A DNA stretch of 46,555 nt, taken from positions 1-46,555 of the forward strand of contig CANJLG010000021.1 of NCBI GenBank assembly GCA_947475095.1. Direction: 5' to 3'. Shown piece after piece: positions 24,572 to 33,618 of the stretch. Source of the stretch: Flavobacteriales bacterium (lineage in GTDB: Bacteria > Bacteroidota > Bacteroidia > Flavobacteriales_D > Crocinitomicaceae). Under the pieces are notes generated by a model. That model had not been told where the DNA came from. It saw only the letters and a list, made by a program, of their open reading frames with translations, and ran no database searches. The stretch's first letter is position 1, and every line of letters begins with the position of its first letter. A program made the translations under genes and the position numbers.

Positions 24572-27199
24572 CTATCTAAATAAGGAGAAACTGCCTATTA
24601 CTGTTTTTAGCTCGTTACTTGTACTTGCGCTGTAAGTCAAAATATAAGAATAGACGCCGTCTTGTGCTTTATATTCACCGTAATTACCTTCCCAATACCC
24701 AGAAACATCATGACTTTCAAAAACCAATTCACCCCACCGATTATAAATTAATAAACCGTAGTTTGTTGGATCAACATCGCCAGAAAATACTGGTTGAAAT
24801 ACATTATTATGCTCATCACCATCTGGGGTAAAGGTATTCGGTACATACACCGAAAAATCGTTGGTTATTTGAATCGTATTAAAAGTAGAATCAACACAAC
24901 CGAAAGATGAAACAGCTACTAAATAGGCAGTTTGTGTTCCCTCTAAAAATGGAAAAGTATAATCAAATTGAGGTTGATTTTGACTAAAACTTACACCTTC
25001 TATCGTCCAAGTATACGAAATTCCACCAAGCGAAGTATTTACGATATGTCCAACAGGATCTCCCATTGAAATAACGGATGGGCTAAAATAAAAAGTGGCC
25101 GAGGGATTCGGATATACCGTTACAGTGACATTTTCGGGCTGTGAAACACATCCGTTTTGATTTGTTCCGATAACTTGATAGCTCGACGAGATCGCTGGAG
25201 ACACTACGACACTTCCGTTCGTTGTTTGAGAAAGAGCAGGCGACCATTGGTAAGTATTTGCTCCTAAAGGAATTAAACTAACTGCCCCTCCAACACACAT
25301 TGATTCATCGTTAGCGGTAACGACTGGCAAGGAAAGGGTTGACAAACTTAAGTAAACAATAGAATCACAACCAAAACTATTTTGCAAGGAATCTATGTAA
25401 TTGCCAGAAGCAGAAAGAATAAGACCATTAAAGGTATACGTTGTGCCGATGCAAAAGGAATCACTTATGTTGATTAAGTTCACCGGCAGCAAGCTTAGCG
25501 TAATGCTATCGACATCCGTACAACCATTGAAATCGGTCACAAAAACACTGTAGGTTCCTCCAATATTGCTCACTAAAGAATTAGCAACAGAACCAGTAGA
25601 CCATAGCTGACTACTAAAATTTCCATTCACTTGAATTAGCAAGGAATCCCCTTGGCAAAAAGATAAATCAGGACCTAGATTAACCGAAACTGAATTCAAG
25701 GAAACTACAATAGAATCCCTAACAAAACCACACCCACTTGGAACCTCCACCCAATAAACACCGGGGGTATTTACCTGAATACTTGCTGTATTTGCTCCAT
25801 TATTCCATAAATAACTCGGGAAAATAGTATCCAAGGCCAATGCGATACTTTGTCCAGAACAAATAGCGGTATCTGCTCCAAGATTAGGAAAGGAACCAGG
25901 AACGGGCAGTTGATAATTGTAAAGTGTCTGTCCAATTGTCCCAGGCATAGCACCATGACTAGTTCCCGCGCAGGCTGGACCTGTATGCAGCACCATTCCG
26001 GAATTTCCTCCAGCGAGTTGTGTTAAGGCATTTACCGGAGCAACTGGAGTAGAAAAAGCAATCGTTCCACCACCACCACCACCACCAGGTCCGTGACAAG
26101 CAGAAGCCCATAAAGTACTAAAAATATTGCCCCCAGTTCCTCCTTTTACATCGATGGTAAGCGGTGAAGAAACAGTATTAGAAATGAGATAAACGCAACC
26201 TCCTGCACCTCCTCCTCCAGCACCTTCTGAATCCGTATTACCTATCACATTTGCCCCACTAGCATTGATTATATTATTGTTTCCATTGATGAGTGGAGAA
26301 ATTAAAAATACCATTCCAGCACCATTACTTCCTGCCGTGGCCGGCAAACCATTATCACGATATCCTCCTCCTCCACCACCACCTAAAAATGCTTTATAAT
26401 TCGAATAATTTAATGCAAACCCACCCACACCAAACGAAGAATTCAATTGGCAGCTTCCATACCATTCATTCCCACCTCTTCCACCGGAACCACCATTACC
26501 ACCACCACCGGCACCAGGATTTCCAGTATTGGAACCTCCACCACCATTTGCTAGCGGCGCTCGATTTCCATCTTGTCCTGCTGGCGCAACAGCTATTCCC
26601 TCCCCTTTTTTTCCGGCATTAGCCGATGAATTGGCCCAATTCATATCACCACAATTAAAAAAACTTGTTGTGAATGTTCCACCAATAAAACCAGCACCTG
26701 AAACGTTTATACCAGCATTGAAGGTAATACTACCCGTAGCTTTAATGGCTACAATTCCTCCTGTAGTTCCATTCCACGGTTGACTCGTTACCGTTCCTGT
26801 AATAGTAACATTGTTATAAACCGGCACTTTTACCAATTGAACAAGGCCACTAACAGTATACGATTTACATAGATTAGATGCAAATGTCAAGGTATTACCC
26901 ACTTTTGAAAGAATCGTTGCAAATTCAAAATTTCCAGCATTATTTAAGTTGGTAATAGTCCCGAAAGCTTGAATATTCCCAGTAGTTATTGTAGCACCTT
27001 TCATTTGAATTAAGAGCACATAATCGCCAACATTAAAAGGAGTTGCATTGGATACTGTTACTGAATTTATCGTGACAGTAGTGACGCTGCTGTAGGAATT
27101 AACAATACCTGAAATGTTCTGGGCAATGGTTCGTTCTGCGAAAAAGCAAGACAATAATGAAGAAAAAATTACTGCGATAAAACGATGATTCCAAAACAT
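24572..27199 (-). CDS. Secreted glycine-rich surface protein with gliding-motility (T9SS type B) C-terminal domain
   Basis: The 875-residue protein has a signal peptide to about residue 27. A beta-rich N-terminal part follows, then a very glycine-rich stretch (about 195-395) with runs such as NGGGGSNTGNPGAGGGG, FLGGGGGGGY and GPGGGGGGGT. Two Ig/PKD-like repeats with regular cysteines come next (about 445-700). The C-terminal domain has YVPNTFTPDGDEHNNVF and IYNRWGELVFES, the type B sorting domain also called gliding-motility-associated CTD. It should be secreted by T9SS and held at the surface. It starts 10 bp after the lectin-domain gene and shares domains with it, so the pair probably arose by duplication and is transcribed together. 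The function is probably adhesive; no enzyme motif is seen. Confidence 0.9.
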   Translation of the reverse strand: MFWNHRFIAVIFSSLLSCFFAERTIAQNISGIVNSYSSVTTVTINSVTVSNATPFNVGDYVLLIQMKGATITTGNIQAFGTITNLNNAGNFEFATILSKVGNTLTFASNLCKSYTVSGLVQLVKVPVYNNVTITGTVTSQPWNGTTGGIVAIKATGSITFNAGINVSGAGFIGGTFTTSFFNCGDMNWANSSANAGKKGEGIAVAPAGQDGNRAPLANGGGGSNTGNPGAGGGGNGGSGGRGGNEWYGSCQLNSSFGVGGFALNYSNYKAFLGGGGGGGYRDNGLPATAGSNGAGMVFLISPLINGNNNIINASGANVIGNTDSEGAGGGGAGGCVYLISNTVSSPLTIDVKGGTGGNIFSTLWASACHGPGGGGGGGTIAFSTPVAPVNALTQLAGGNSGMVLHTGPACAGTSHGAMPGTIGQTLYNYQLPVPGSFPNLGADTAICSGQSIALALDTIFPSYLWNNGANTASIQVNTPGVYWVEVPSGCGFVRDSIVVSLNSVSVNLGPDLSFCQGDSLLIQVNGNFSSQLWSTGSVANSLVSNIGGTYSVFVTDFNGCTDVDSITLSLLPVNLINISDSFCIGTTYTFNGLILSASGNYIDSLQNSFGCDSIVYLSLSTLSLPVVTANDESMCVGGAVSLIPLGANTYQWSPALSQTTNGSVVVSPAISSSYQVIGTNQNGCVSQPENVTVTVYPNPSATFYFSPSVISMGDPVGHIVNTSLGGISYTWTIEGVSFSQNQPQFDYTFPFLEGTQTAYLVAVSSFGCVDSTFNTIQITNDFSVYVPNTFTPDGDEHNNVFQPVFSGDVDPTNYGLLIYNRWGELVFESHDVSGYWEGNYGEYKAQDGVYSYILTYSASTSNELKTVIGSFSLFR

Positions 27200-27209
27200 A
27201 ATTTTGGTT

Positions 27210-29543
27210 TTAATATATTAAATTGACATGCCCCAACAGCTGTCTTTTTTTAGTTGCTTTTTTATCAAAATATTGAATAACGTACGAATACGTTCCTATT
27301 TCTGCCTTCATCCCACCATAATAACCATCCCATCCTTTATCGGTAGAATACGATTCAAAGACACATTCTCCCCAACGATTGTAAAGCGCTAAACTATAGC
27401 TTGTTGGATCAAATCCTGTGGTAAAAATCGGCAGAAATACATTGTTATGCTCATCGCCATCTGGTGTAAAAGTATTGGGGACATAGTAAATGGGATCACC
27501 CGAAATCTGAATAGAAATTTCGGTGGAATCCAAACACCCGAAATCAGAGGAAACAGAAAGAATGATGGTGTAGATACCATCTTCATACGGATAAGCATGA
27601 ATTACTTCGGAATAATTATCATTTGAAGAAGTGCCATCTCCAAAATACCATGTAGAAGAAAAGGCATTGAGGGAATTATTGTAAAAGGTAGCGAAGGGAG
27701 AATCGCTTAATAAATTAATGGATAAGGCATCAAGTAAAGCGAGTGGGTTTGGATGCACAATCACCCCAACTTGAGTGGTGTCGGCACAACCGAAGGTATT
27801 TGTTCCGATAATGGTAATGGATTCAGAAGTCAACGGTTGGTAAGTATAAATGGAGGAAGATTGACCATTAGACCATTGATAAAAATCTGCTCCTGCTACT
27901 TGAAAAGTAACTAGTTCACCAGAACAAATTTCGCTTAAAAGAGGACTAGCACTTAATGTTGGGACAGGATGAACAGTAATATAAAGCGAATCCGAGGACA
28001 TGCAACCGAATTGACTTGTTCCTATTATCGAATACATCCCACTAGTTTGAGCCGTTATAGATTGAGATGACCCTGTAAATGAACTTAAATCAATACCAGA
28101 CCACAAATAACTTGTGGCACCCGATGCATTCAATTGAACAGGTGTATTTGGGCAAACAGTATTGTCGCTAACAACGAGTTGGGTTGTCGGTAATGGGTTT
28201 ACGGTGACCGTAACAGTATCCAAATCAAAGCAACCCTGTAAGTTGGTTCCTTGCAGTACATAATTCGAAGTAAGCGTTGGACTTACCCACATCTGGCCCA
28301 AATTATCAACAAAGTTGACTGTTGGTGTCCATGTGTATACGTTTGCACCAGAGGGAATTAGTAGCGCAGAATCACCGAGGCAAATTTGCAAATCGGGTGA
28401 GGTGACAATAGGATTAGTAGAAAAAACAATATCCAAGGTAAGAACTGAATCACAACCGGATATAGATGTTAATGTATCCACATAATTCCCTGAAACATTG
28501 AGTGGGGTTCCGTTGAAAAAATAAGTGCTACCGTCGCAAATTGTATCTGTTAGCGGGGTTAAAAATGAGGGATTAACGGTTACCACCACTTGATCGGTTG
28601 TGGGGCAAACACCAGGACTAGTGGTTAATGTGGATGAAACCGTATAGGTTTGAGTAATCGGAAGATTCGTATTGTTTGGTAGATTCACAGTTGGATTAGA
28701 AATGTTTGTATTACTTAATCCTGTGGATGGAGACCAGGAGTAAGAGAAGGCAGGATTATTTGCCGTGCCAATAGAAACAGCATCATTTGGACAAGTTTGA
28801 ACATCTAAACCTGCATTTGAGGTTGCTTGCGCTGTGTAAATTACCACATTACGTATTGAATGTTGATCATTTGCACCTCCGGTTCCAGCGGTAAATCCCA
28901 TATAACCCGAAAAGTTTATAGGGAAATTAGCTGTGAGATAAAGTATGTTATTTATCAATAAACTAATAGCACCGTTGTTATAGATGATTCGAACAGGTTT
29001 ATAGGTATTCCCACGAATAAAATTCAAAATACCACCAGTATTGGTTAACTTAACAATACCCGCATTGCATTCTCCGTAACCTACACCGTTATAAATTTGT
29101 AATTCTGGGTTTGCCCCGCAGCCGTTATCCCAAGTATCCAACACTACTTTGAGACCATTTGCAGTGCCAGGGATGCCAATTCCTCCACCGCTAACAAATC
29201 CAACAGGTGGAACTTGCAAAAAGCAGAATGCTAAACCGTCGGCTGCATTTCCACCCCAAATTCGATAATCAAAATCAACTGTCCAATTCGAACATAAACC
29301 TAAATTCAAGGGCTGCGCAAAGAAAATACCACCACTTTGGCTCCCACTTGCATTAGTTAAAATTAATTCATTGCTAAAATTGTCTACATCACCAGGCGTA
29401 TCTCCGACATAAGCATTTCCATTCAGGTTCCAACCTTGCGTGTTTAATACCGGAGAACCAGTTAATTGACCAAAAACAAAAGTCTGTGACGAAGCTCTTA
29501 AAGAAAAAAGTAGAATACCAAAGAATAATAAAAAGTGCTTCAT
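27210..29543 (-). CDS. L-type lectin-domain surface protein with gliding-motility (T9SS type B) C-terminal domain
   Basis: The 777-residue protein has a signal peptide (to about residue 20). A legume/L-type lectin-like domain follows at about 21-240: GWNLNGNAYVGDTPGDVDNF, GGNAADGLAFCFLQVP and VVLDTWDNGCGANPE are the expected sugar- and metal-site segments. Several Ig/PKD-like repeats come next (about 245-690), including a STYFFNGTPLNVSGNYVDTL repeat that recurs in the neighbouring protein. The type B sorting domain at the end has YVPNTFTPDGDEHNNVF and LYNRWGECVFES. It is the first gene of a two-gene unit and is divergent from zwf. A role in binding polysaccharide or a host/particle surface is likely but inferred. 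Confidence 0.92.
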   Translation of the reverse strand: MKHFLLFFGILLFSLRASSQTFVFGQLTGSPVLNTQGWNLNGNAYVGDTPGDVDNFSNELILTNASGSQSGGIFFAQPLNLGLCSNWTVDFDYRIWGGNAADGLAFCFLQVPPVGFVSGGGIGIPGTANGLKVVLDTWDNGCGANPELQIYNGVGYGECNAGIVKLTNTGGILNFIRGNTYKPVRIIYNNGAISLLINNILYLTANFPINFSGYMGFTAGTGGANDQHSIRNVVIYTAQATSNAGLDVQTCPNDAVSIGTANNPAFSYSWSPSTGLSNTNISNPTVNLPNNTNLPITQTYTVSSTLTTSPGVCPTTDQVVVTVNPSFLTPLTDTICDGSTYFFNGTPLNVSGNYVDTLTSISGCDSVLTLDIVFSTNPIVTSPDLQICLGDSALLIPSGANVYTWTPTVNFVDNLGQMWVSPTLTSNYVLQGTNLQGCFDLDTVTVTVNPLPTTQLVVSDNTVCPNTPVQLNASGATSYLWSGIDLSSFTGSSQSITAQTSGMYSIIGTSQFGCMSSDSLYITVHPVPTLSASPLLSEICSGELVTFQVAGADFYQWSNGQSSSIYTYQPLTSESITIIGTNTFGCADTTQVGVIVHPNPLALLDALSINLLSDSPFATFYNNSLNAFSSTWYFGDGTSSNDNYSEVIHAYPYEDGIYTIILSVSSDFGCLDSTEISIQISGDPIYYVPNTFTPDGDEHNNVFLPIFTTGFDPTSYSLALYNRWGECVFESYSTDKGWDGYYGGMKAEIGTYSYVIQYFDKKATKKRQLLGHVNLIY

Positions 29544-29616
29544 TAAAATTATATTATTAAAATACTTTCAACAGACGAAATTAACAATAAATCGTTGGCT
29601 ATTTATTATTATTACC

Positions 29617-29647
29617 TTTGATATGATAATTACTTAGTGTACTTTTG
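29617..29647 (+). promoter_or_regulatory. Promoter of the zwf-pgl-edd operon
   Basis: TTTG (29617-29620) and TACTTTTG (29640-29647) are 19 bases apart, an almost ideal Bacteroidota -33/-7 pair. The -7 box lies 29 bases before the zwf ATG. A further TACCTTTG (29613-29620) overlaps the -33 element and could be an alternative -7 box. Confidence 0.72.
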
Positions 29648-29676
29648 ACACAATTGAATTAACAAGACAACAAAAT

Positions 29677-31155
29677 ATGTCAAAAAAAATTAAACATACA
29701 GAAGAATTTGAGCCCTTCAACATAGTAGTTTTTGGTGGTGAAGGAGATTTAGCGATTCGAAAAATCTATCCTGCTCTCTTGCATCGAGAATTAGATGGGC
29801 AATTTTTATCAAGCTTCCACATAATTGCAATCACGCGAAAGGCGCAGAGCGAATCAACATTCTATCAAGACTTAACAAAACACCTATTAAATACAGCGGA
29901 GGAAGATACAAAAGAGGATGAAATACACAACTTTGTAAAAAAAATAACATTAATTACAACAAGTGAACCGACGGTAGAAGCATACCAAAACCTAAAAATT
30001 CACCTTGATCAATTTAAAGATCACCAAAATATTTTTTATTTCTCCACCCCATCATCGGCATTTGGAAAGATTGCCCAAACCTTAAAGGCATGCAACTTAA
30101 TTTACCCGAATAGTAAAGTTGTGCTAGAAAAGCCATTAGGATATAGCTTAGAATCATCAAATGCGATTAATGCAGAAATAATGCAAGCATTTGAGGAGAA
30201 ACAAGTTTATCGTATTGATCATTATTTGGGGAAAGAAACCGTTCAAAACCTAATGGTACTTCGCTTTGCCAATAATCTTTTTGAGCGTGCTTGGGATTAT
30301 CAGAACATCGACAACATACAAATTACAGTTTCTGAAAAACTAGGTGTCGAAAAACGTGCTGACTATTACGACAACAGCGGCGCTTTGCTCGATATGATAC
30401 AAAATCATTTAGTTCAATTGCTTTGTTTAGTGGCAATGGAGCCTCCTTATGTTCTTCAAGCTGATGAAGTTAGAAATGAAAAATTAAAGGTGTTGCGCGC
30501 TTTGAGACCGTTTACCAAAGAATCCGTCTTATCAAACACTGTAAAAGGACAATATTCACGCGGAAGTATTCAAGGAGAAGAAGTTAGTTCATACTTAGAG
30601 GACATCGAAAAATACAATTCCAAAACAGAAACGTTTGTTGCCGTTAAAGCATATGTCGATAATTGGCGATGGAAAGATGTGCCTTTTTACCTTCGTACTG
30701 GTAAAAGATTGAAGAAGCGTTACTCTGAGATTGTTATCAATTTCAAGGAAGTAAGTCACAATATTTTTCCATCAAAAGAAAAATTAAACAATAACAAATT
30801 AATCATTCGCTTACAACCTGAAGAGCGCATAGAACTTATTCAAATGACAAAAGTTCCTGGTCCTGGAGGATACCGTTATAAGCCCATTGCCTTGAAACTT
30901 GATTACACCGATTCGTTTAAGGAGCGATTTGCCGATGCATACGAACGTTTAATCGTGGATGTCATCAGAGGTAATCAAACTCTTTTCATGCGTCAAGATG
31001 AATTAGAAGCAGCGTGGATGTGGATTGAAACGATTACCTCGAATTGGAAAGCCGTTAATCAGCAAAACATACTTTACGAAGCAGGAACTTGGGGTCCTGG
31101 CGATGCTATTTTAGATGAAGGCGCAACATGGATAACCAAATCTTGGCGAGACTAA
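29677..31155 (+). CDS. zwf: Glucose-6-phosphate 1-dehydrogenase
   Basis: Zwf oxidises glucose 6-phosphate to 6-phosphogluconolactone and makes NADPH. The 492-residue protein has the Rossmann fingerprint VVFGGEGDLAIRKIYPALL, the EKPLG motif (151-155), the substrate-binding RIDHYLGKE (179-187) and the FANNLFERAW strand. Its length is standard. It heads an operon with pgl and edd: its TAA stop shares the A with the ATG of pgl (TAATG). The well-spaced promoter upstream suggests strong expression. The order zwf-pgl-edd marks the entry to the Entner-Doudoroff route, or a joint supply of NADPH and pyruvate. Confidence 0.97.
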   Translation: MSKKIKHTEEFEPFNIVVFGGEGDLAIRKIYPALLHRELDGQFLSSFHIIAITRKAQSESTFYQDLTKHLLNTAEEDTKEDEIHNFVKKITLITTSEPTVEAYQNLKIHLDQFKDHQNIFYFSTPSSAFGKIAQTLKACNLIYPNSKVVLEKPLGYSLESSNAINAEIMQAFEEKQVYRIDHYLGKETVQNLMVLRFANNLFERAWDYQNIDNIQITVSEKLGVEKRADYYDNSGALLDMIQNHLVQLLCLVAMEPPYVLQADEVRNEKLKVLRALRPFTKESVLSNTVKGQYSRGSIQGEEVSSYLEDIEKYNSKTETFVAVKAYVDNWRWKDVPFYLRTGKRLKKRYSEIVINFKEVSHNIFPSKEKLNNNKLIIRLQPEERIELIQMTKVPGPGGYRYKPIALKLDYTDSFKERFADAYERLIVDVIRGNQTLFMRQDELEAAWMWIETITSNWKAVNQQNILYEAGTWGPGDAILDEGATWITKSWRD

Positions 31156-31814
31156 TGCATGTATTTAATGATCATTCGGAATTAATTAAAGTGCTCACTT
31201 CGGACATCTGTTCTATCATTGAGAGCGCCATACAAAAGAAAGGTAAAGCCCATCTACTACTTTCTGGTGGGAGCACGCCAATTCCCTTATACAAATCGCT
31301 TGCTTCGTGCGAATTAGATTGGGATAACATTCACATCGGACTTGTTGATGAACGGATGGTAGACCAAAGCAGTGAATTTTCAAATGAGACACTTATTCGA
31401 GTTGCTTTTAAATCGGTCCATACGCTTCATCTTTCAAGCATGGTTTTGGATCTAAGCGACCCAATAAACAATTTAGCACATGTTACAAAAAACTATGCGC
31501 CATTTATTGCGGCAGATTTAGTCTTATTGGGCATGGGTGATGATGGACATACAGCCTCCCTATTTCCAAATGACCTCGAGAGTGAACTAGCCATGCAGGA
31601 TAATGACACAGGAATTTGTTATACTACCGCACCAAATCACCCAATAAACAGGATAACATGCAATCGTTCTATGCTAATTAGTTCGTCGCAGCTATTTTTA
31701 TATTTTACTGGTTTAAAAAAATTAGATAAATTTAAGTTGGCTAAAGAAGAGCGAACACCTATATTTCATTTTGAAAATCAGCTAAGTGCCGTGTATTTCA
31801 CAGAAAACACCTAA
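31155..31814 (+). CDS. pgl: 6-phosphogluconolactonase
   Basis: Pgl hydrolyses 6-phosphogluconolactone to 6-phosphogluconate. I chose the ATG at 31155 (MHVFNDHSEL), which overlaps the zwf stop as TAATG and gives 219 residues; a start at 31128 would overlap zwf by 28 bp. The family segments are clear: LLLSGGSTPIPLYKSL, IGLVDERMV and VLLGMGDDGHTASLFPN with the catalytic His. This is the DevB/NagB-like type of lactonase, of normal length. Four bases separate its stop from the edd ATG. Translation is probably coupled along the operon. Confidence 0.95.
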   Translation: MHVFNDHSELIKVLTSDICSIIESAIQKKGKAHLLLSGGSTPIPLYKSLASCELDWDNIHIGLVDERMVDQSSEFSNETLIRVAFKSVHTLHLSSMVLDLSDPINNLAHVTKNYAPFIAADLVLLGMGDDGHTASLFPNDLESELAMQDNDTGICYTTAPNHPINRITCNRSMLISSSQLFLYFTGLKKLDKFKLAKEERTPIFHFENQLSAVYFTENT

Positions 31815-31818
31815 AAAA

Positions 31819-33618
31819 ATGAACAGTAGTATTACTAAGGTCACCGAGAGAATTAAAGAAAGGAGTAAATCTTCTAGAGAAAAATACCTCTCCGATATGG
31901 CAAAGTCACATCAAGAAGGAGTTTCTCGTCAGGGAATGAGTTGCGGAAACTTAGCGCACGCCTCCGCTGGATGTGGCACACATGAAAAGAATGAACTTCA
32001 TGGCGATACAACCCCCAATATTGGTATCATCACCGCATACAACGATATGCTTTCAGCACACAAACCCTTTGAACATTTTCCTCAGCAAATACGCGATTTT
32101 GCCATAAAACATAAGGCAGTTGCTCAAGTTGCGGGGGCAGTTCCAGCAATGTGCGACGGTGTTACCCAAGGTCAACCCGGCATGGAATTATCTCTTTTTA
32201 GCCGAGACGTAGTCGCCATGTCGACTGCAGTAGGATTATCACACAATTTATTTGATGCTGTTCTTTGTTTAGGAATTTGCGACAAGATCGTTCCAGGGTT
32301 ATTAATTGGCTCCTTACGTTTTGGTCATTTACCGACTATTTTTGTTCCGGGCGGACCTATGCATTCAGGTATTTCTAACGATGAGAAATCACAGATTCGT
32401 CAAGCTTTTGCAGAAGGGAAAATAGGAAGAGATGAATTACTAAAAGGAGAATCAGATTCATATCATTCGCCTGGCACTTGTACTTTTTATGGTACTGCAA
32501 ACTCCAACCAAATGCTAATGGAAATAATGGGCTTACAGCTGCCAGGTTCGAGTTTTGTTAACCCAAATACAGAATTAAGATCACTCCTTACCGAAGAGGC
32601 CGTTAAAGTAGCAGCTACCAATTCGAAACTAGGATTAGATAGATCCTTAATGCATATTATCACAGAAGAATCGATTGTTAACGGCATTATTGGATTGCTT
32701 GCTACTGGCGGTTCAACCAACCATACCATTCATTTAATTGCTATAGCTAGAGCCGCAGGAATCATTATAAATTGGGATGACATGTCTGATCTTTCAGATG
32801 TGATACCATTAATAACAAGAATGTATCCCAATGGTGCAGCCGATGTAAACCACTTCCATGCTGCTGGAGGTATGTCGTATGTTATTAGTACGCTCTTAGA
32901 GCATGGACTATTGCATGAAAATGTTACTACGATTATTGGCTCAGGACTTCATCGTTACACACAAGAACCCAAAATCGATACGAATCGATTAATTTGGGTT
33001 GATGGACCTAAAGAAAGTCTGAACAAAAGTATCATTCGATCTGCATCTGAACCATTTTCTATAGATGGTGGCATTAAAATATTACAAGGAAATCTAGGGC
33101 GTGCAGTAATTAAGACAGCAGCTGTTGAATCAGATCATCGAAAAATTGAGGCACCTGCAATCGTATTTTTAGAACAACAAGATTTAATTGATGCCTTTAA
33201 AAAAGATGAACTCAACAAAGACTTCATTGCTGTTTTACCATTTCAAGGTCCGAAACAAAATGGCATGCCTGAATTACATCAATTAACGCCAACATTGACC
33301 ATCCTTCAAAAGCGTGGTTATAAAGTAGCATTGGTAACTGATGGACGAATGTCTGGAGCATCTGGAAAAGTTCCTTCAGCTATTCATTTGTGTCCAGAAG
33401 CAAAAGATGGCGGCATGATTGCTAAAATTAGAACCGGTGATATCATCCATCTTGATGCTATTAAAGGAGAATTATCATGTTCAAATTTTGAAGAAATATC
33501 TCTTCGTGAATGTATGATAAAAGATGGGGATAATACATTTGGTTATGGGCGAGAGCTCTTTGGTAATTTCAGATCAATTGTTTCTGCAAGCGAGGAAGGA
33601 GCGAGCGTATTATTCTAG
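31819..33618 (+). CDS. edd: Phosphogluconate dehydratase
   Basis: Edd dehydrates 6-phosphogluconate to 2-keto-3-deoxy-6-phosphogluconate, the first dedicated step of the Entner-Doudoroff pathway. The start at 31819 (MNSSITKVTERIKER) gives 599 residues, close to E. coli Edd; a GTG further upstream would run into pgl. The protein belongs to the IlvD/Edd family, with an Fe-S cluster ligand set in MSCGNLAHASAGCGTH, PAMCDGVTQG and CLGICDKIVPG, and the C-terminal VALVTDGRMSGASGKVPSAI. The length and the zwf-pgl context favour Edd over dihydroxy-acid dehydratase. No eda follows. The last 9 bp overlap the convergent terC gene. Confidence 0.96.
   Translation: MNSSITKVTERIKERSKSSREKYLSDMAKSHQEGVSRQGMSCGNLAHASAGCGTHEKNELHGDTTPNIGIITAYNDMLSAHKPFEHFPQQIRDFAIKHKAVAQVAGAVPAMCDGVTQGQPGMELSLFSRDVVAMSTAVGLSHNLFDAVLCLGICDKIVPGLLIGSLRFGHLPTIFVPGGPMHSGISNDEKSQIRQAFAEGKIGRDELLKGESDSYHSPGTCTFYGTANSNQMLMEIMGLQLPGSSFVNPNTELRSLLTEEAVKVAATNSKLGLDRSLMHIITEESIVNGIIGLLATGGSTNHTIHLIAIARAAGIIINWDDMSDLSDVIPLITRMYPNGAADVNHFHAAGGMSYVISTLLEHGLLHENVTTIIGSGLHRYTQEPKIDTNRLIWVDGPKESLNKSIIRSASEPFSIDGGIKILQGNLGRAVIKTAAVESDHRKIEAPAIVFLEQQDLIDAFKKDELNKDFIAVLPFQGPKQNGMPELHQLTPTLTILQKRGYKVALVTDGRMSGASGKVPSAIHLCPEAKDGGMIAKIRTGDIIHLDAIKGELSCSNFEEISLRECMIKDGDNTFGYGRELFGNFRSIVSASEEGASVLF

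Noticed and set aside
26293..26783. Plus-strand His/Pro-rich open frames opposite the glycine-rich protein
   Set aside because: They are the antisense of Gly-rich codons (GGN opposite CC) and have no start signal; the minus-strand frame has a signal peptide and sorting domain.
22038..29543. Polysaccharide utilisation locus
   Set aside because: There is a TonB-type receptor but no SusD homologue, glycoside hydrolase or regulator; the lectin domain alone is not enough.
31128..31154. Upstream ATG for pgl
   Set aside because: It would overlap zwf by 28 bp; the TAATG coupling at 31155 is better and the conserved region is unaffected.
31819..33618. Dihydroxy-acid dehydratase (ilvD)
   Set aside because: Same superfamily, but the length of 599 residues and the zwf-pgl linkage favour phosphogluconate dehydratase.
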